Of a stretch of DNA of 6,023 bases, positions 5,191-6,023 are shown piece by piece. Source of the stretch: an uncultured Oscillospiraceae bacterium (GTDB taxonomy: Bacteria > Bacillota > Clostridia > Oscillospirales > Ruminococcaceae); the NCBI GenBank assembly GCA_934457235.1, contig CAKSHT010000131.1:1-6023 (forward strand), given 5' to 3'. The notes under the pieces were generated by a model that worked only from the letters and a program-made list of their open reading frames with translations, was not told where the DNA came from and ran no database searches. The position numbers were made by a program, and so were the translations under genes. Every line of letters starts with the position of its first letter. Within the stretch, counting starts at the first letter, position 1.

Positions 5191-6023
5191 TTACTCGCCG
5201 TCCCTGCCGGTGAAGTACACGGTGTATTCCTCGTCCTTTATTTCGTACAGAGGGCGGAACATAACGGACTGCGGCTGATTGCGTGTGCGCCAGCTGTTCT
5301 GTCTCCAGGGGAACGTACCGTAGGTGTGCTCAAGCTGCGGCATGAACTGTTCGGAAAGCTTGTCAGCGCCATAGATTCCACAGTCGGTTGGTGTGAGTCC
5401 GGCGAGTACTATCGGACCGTCAACGACTGCGCCAAGTTCCGGCATATCCGGCAGACGCTCCATGCGAAGCTCGGACGGGAAGAATATCTGTAAGGTGCTG
5501 TCGCTCCAGTCGGCGGAGATGTTTATATAGCCGTCCTCAACGTGGGCGGTTATTTTTTCGCCGTTCAGCTCGACCTCTGGAGTGCCTACGGTCCATTCGG
5601 GAACTCTGAAAGAGAGCGTGAACTTTGCGTTATCCGCGCACTTTACGCTGAACTTCAGCAGCCAGCGGGACATCTGTCCGTCGTCCTTTTCATCAAAGAA
5701 CGCCTGGTCGTTGTAGTACTTCATGCCGGTGGTCTGCTCGAAGGTCACTGCATGACCGTCAACATCGCCTTCAAATCTGGACGGAATGTACTGGGACACG
5801 ATAAGTCTGCTGTCCTCGGTGAAGTAGATGAGCTCCGGATAGAGGGTCTGTGCCTGTACCATCGTTCCGTGGCAGCACCAGAAATCGCGGGTCTTTGTGC
5901 CCCACTTCTTGTGGCTTCCGGCAGCCAGCGGGAGGAAGTATGTCGGCATTCCGGTATCTGCGTTCTGCTGAGCCAGGAATCCGTTGTAGAGCGCTCTTTC
6001 GATGTAATCGGCGTACTGCTTGT
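5191..6023 (-). CDS. GH127-type (DUF1680) beta-L-arabinofuranosidase, C-terminal part, 5' end beyond the window
   Basis: The last 276 or so residues of a glycoside hydrolase are visible; the frame stays open to the right edge, so the ATG at 5949 is internal. The first visible residues, ADYIERALYNGFLAQQN then TGMPTYFLPL, followed by FWCCHGT, match the conserved C-terminal part of the alpha/alpha barrel in this family. The adjacent cysteines (codons 5872-5877) correspond to the pair that in the characterised Bifidobacterium enzyme HypBA1 supplies the nucleophile and zinc ligands; the acid/base Glu and the other zinc ligands would lie off the window. The rest (IYFTEDSRLIVSQYIPS onward, including FSVKCADNAKFTLSFRVPEW) is the C-terminal beta-sandwich region. 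The family removes terminal beta-L-arabinofuranose from plant glycans and hydroxyproline-rich proteins, though PF07944 has other specificities. No signal peptide can be judged. The neighbouring AraC regulator is a likely partner. Confidence 0.92.
   Translation of the reverse strand, partial: KQYADYIERALYNGFLAQQNADTGMPTYFLPLAAGSHKKWGTKTRDFWCCHGTMVQAQTLYPELIYFTEDSRLIVSQYIPSRFEGDVDGHAVTFEQTTGMKYYNDQAFFDEKDDGQMSRWLLKFSVKCADNAKFTLSFRVPEWTVGTPEVELNGEKITAHVEDGYINISADWSDSTLQIFFPSELRMERLPDMPELGAVVDGPIVLAGLTPTDCGIYGADKLSEQFMPQLEHTYGTFPWRQNSWRTRNQPQSVMFRPLYEIKDEEYTVYFTGRDGE

Noticed and set aside
1..6023. CRISPR array, tRNA, insertion sequence or prophage
   Set aside because: No regularly spaced repeats, cloverleaf-like segments, transposase frames or terminal inverted repeats were seen on either strand.

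Overview
The window looks like chromosomal DNA from a gut or rumen Clostridia bacterium, most likely of the Ruminococcus/Oscillospiraceae type. This is an inference from four things: GC-rich genes separated by AT-rich spacers, textbook vegetative promoters (TTGACA-N17-TATAAT), purine-rich Shine-Dalgarno sites, and a gene set that pairs an AraC regulator with a GH127-type arabinofuranosidase and includes a secreted transglutaminase-like protein. No rRNA, tRNA, CRISPR array or transposase is visible.

Layout, left to right. Positions 1-115 are non-coding or the tail of something that starts outside the window. They hold three consecutive hairpins, the last a good intrinsic terminator. Positions 116-1412 hold a compact three-gene minus-strand operon, transcribed right to left: an unrecognised 170-residue soluble protein, a Dabb-domain protein, and a family-6 UDG-superfamily DNA-deoxyinosine (hypoxanthine) glycosylase whose start overlaps the preceding stop by 11 bp. 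Divergent to it, at 1504-2214, is a five-pass membrane protein with SpoIIM-like topology. This converges tail to tail with a 527-residue secreted transglutaminase-like protein (2211-3794, minus), and the two stop codons overlap.

Positions 3795-4377 are the most interesting part, an AT-rich spacer of almost 600 bp. It contains a perfect consensus promoter for the transglutaminase-like gene (P1), with a 22-bp dyad over its -35. Exactly 180 bp upstream is a second, near-copy perfect promoter on the same strand (P2). P2 appears to drive its own unit of about 130 nt: a possible 23-residue hydrophobic peptide, a small hairpin, then a GNRA-loop terminator with eight Us that ends just before P1. The spacer also holds a separate 23-bp dyad and, on the plus strand, the promoter of the next gene.

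Positions 4378-5190 encode an AraC/XylS-family regulator. Its stop codon directly abuts that of a convergent minus-strand GH127-type (DUF1680) glycoside hydrolase, which runs off the right edge. These two are likely functional partners in using plant arabinose-containing polymers. No link between the sugar genes, the transglutaminase-like protein and the DNA-repair operon can be read from the sequence.
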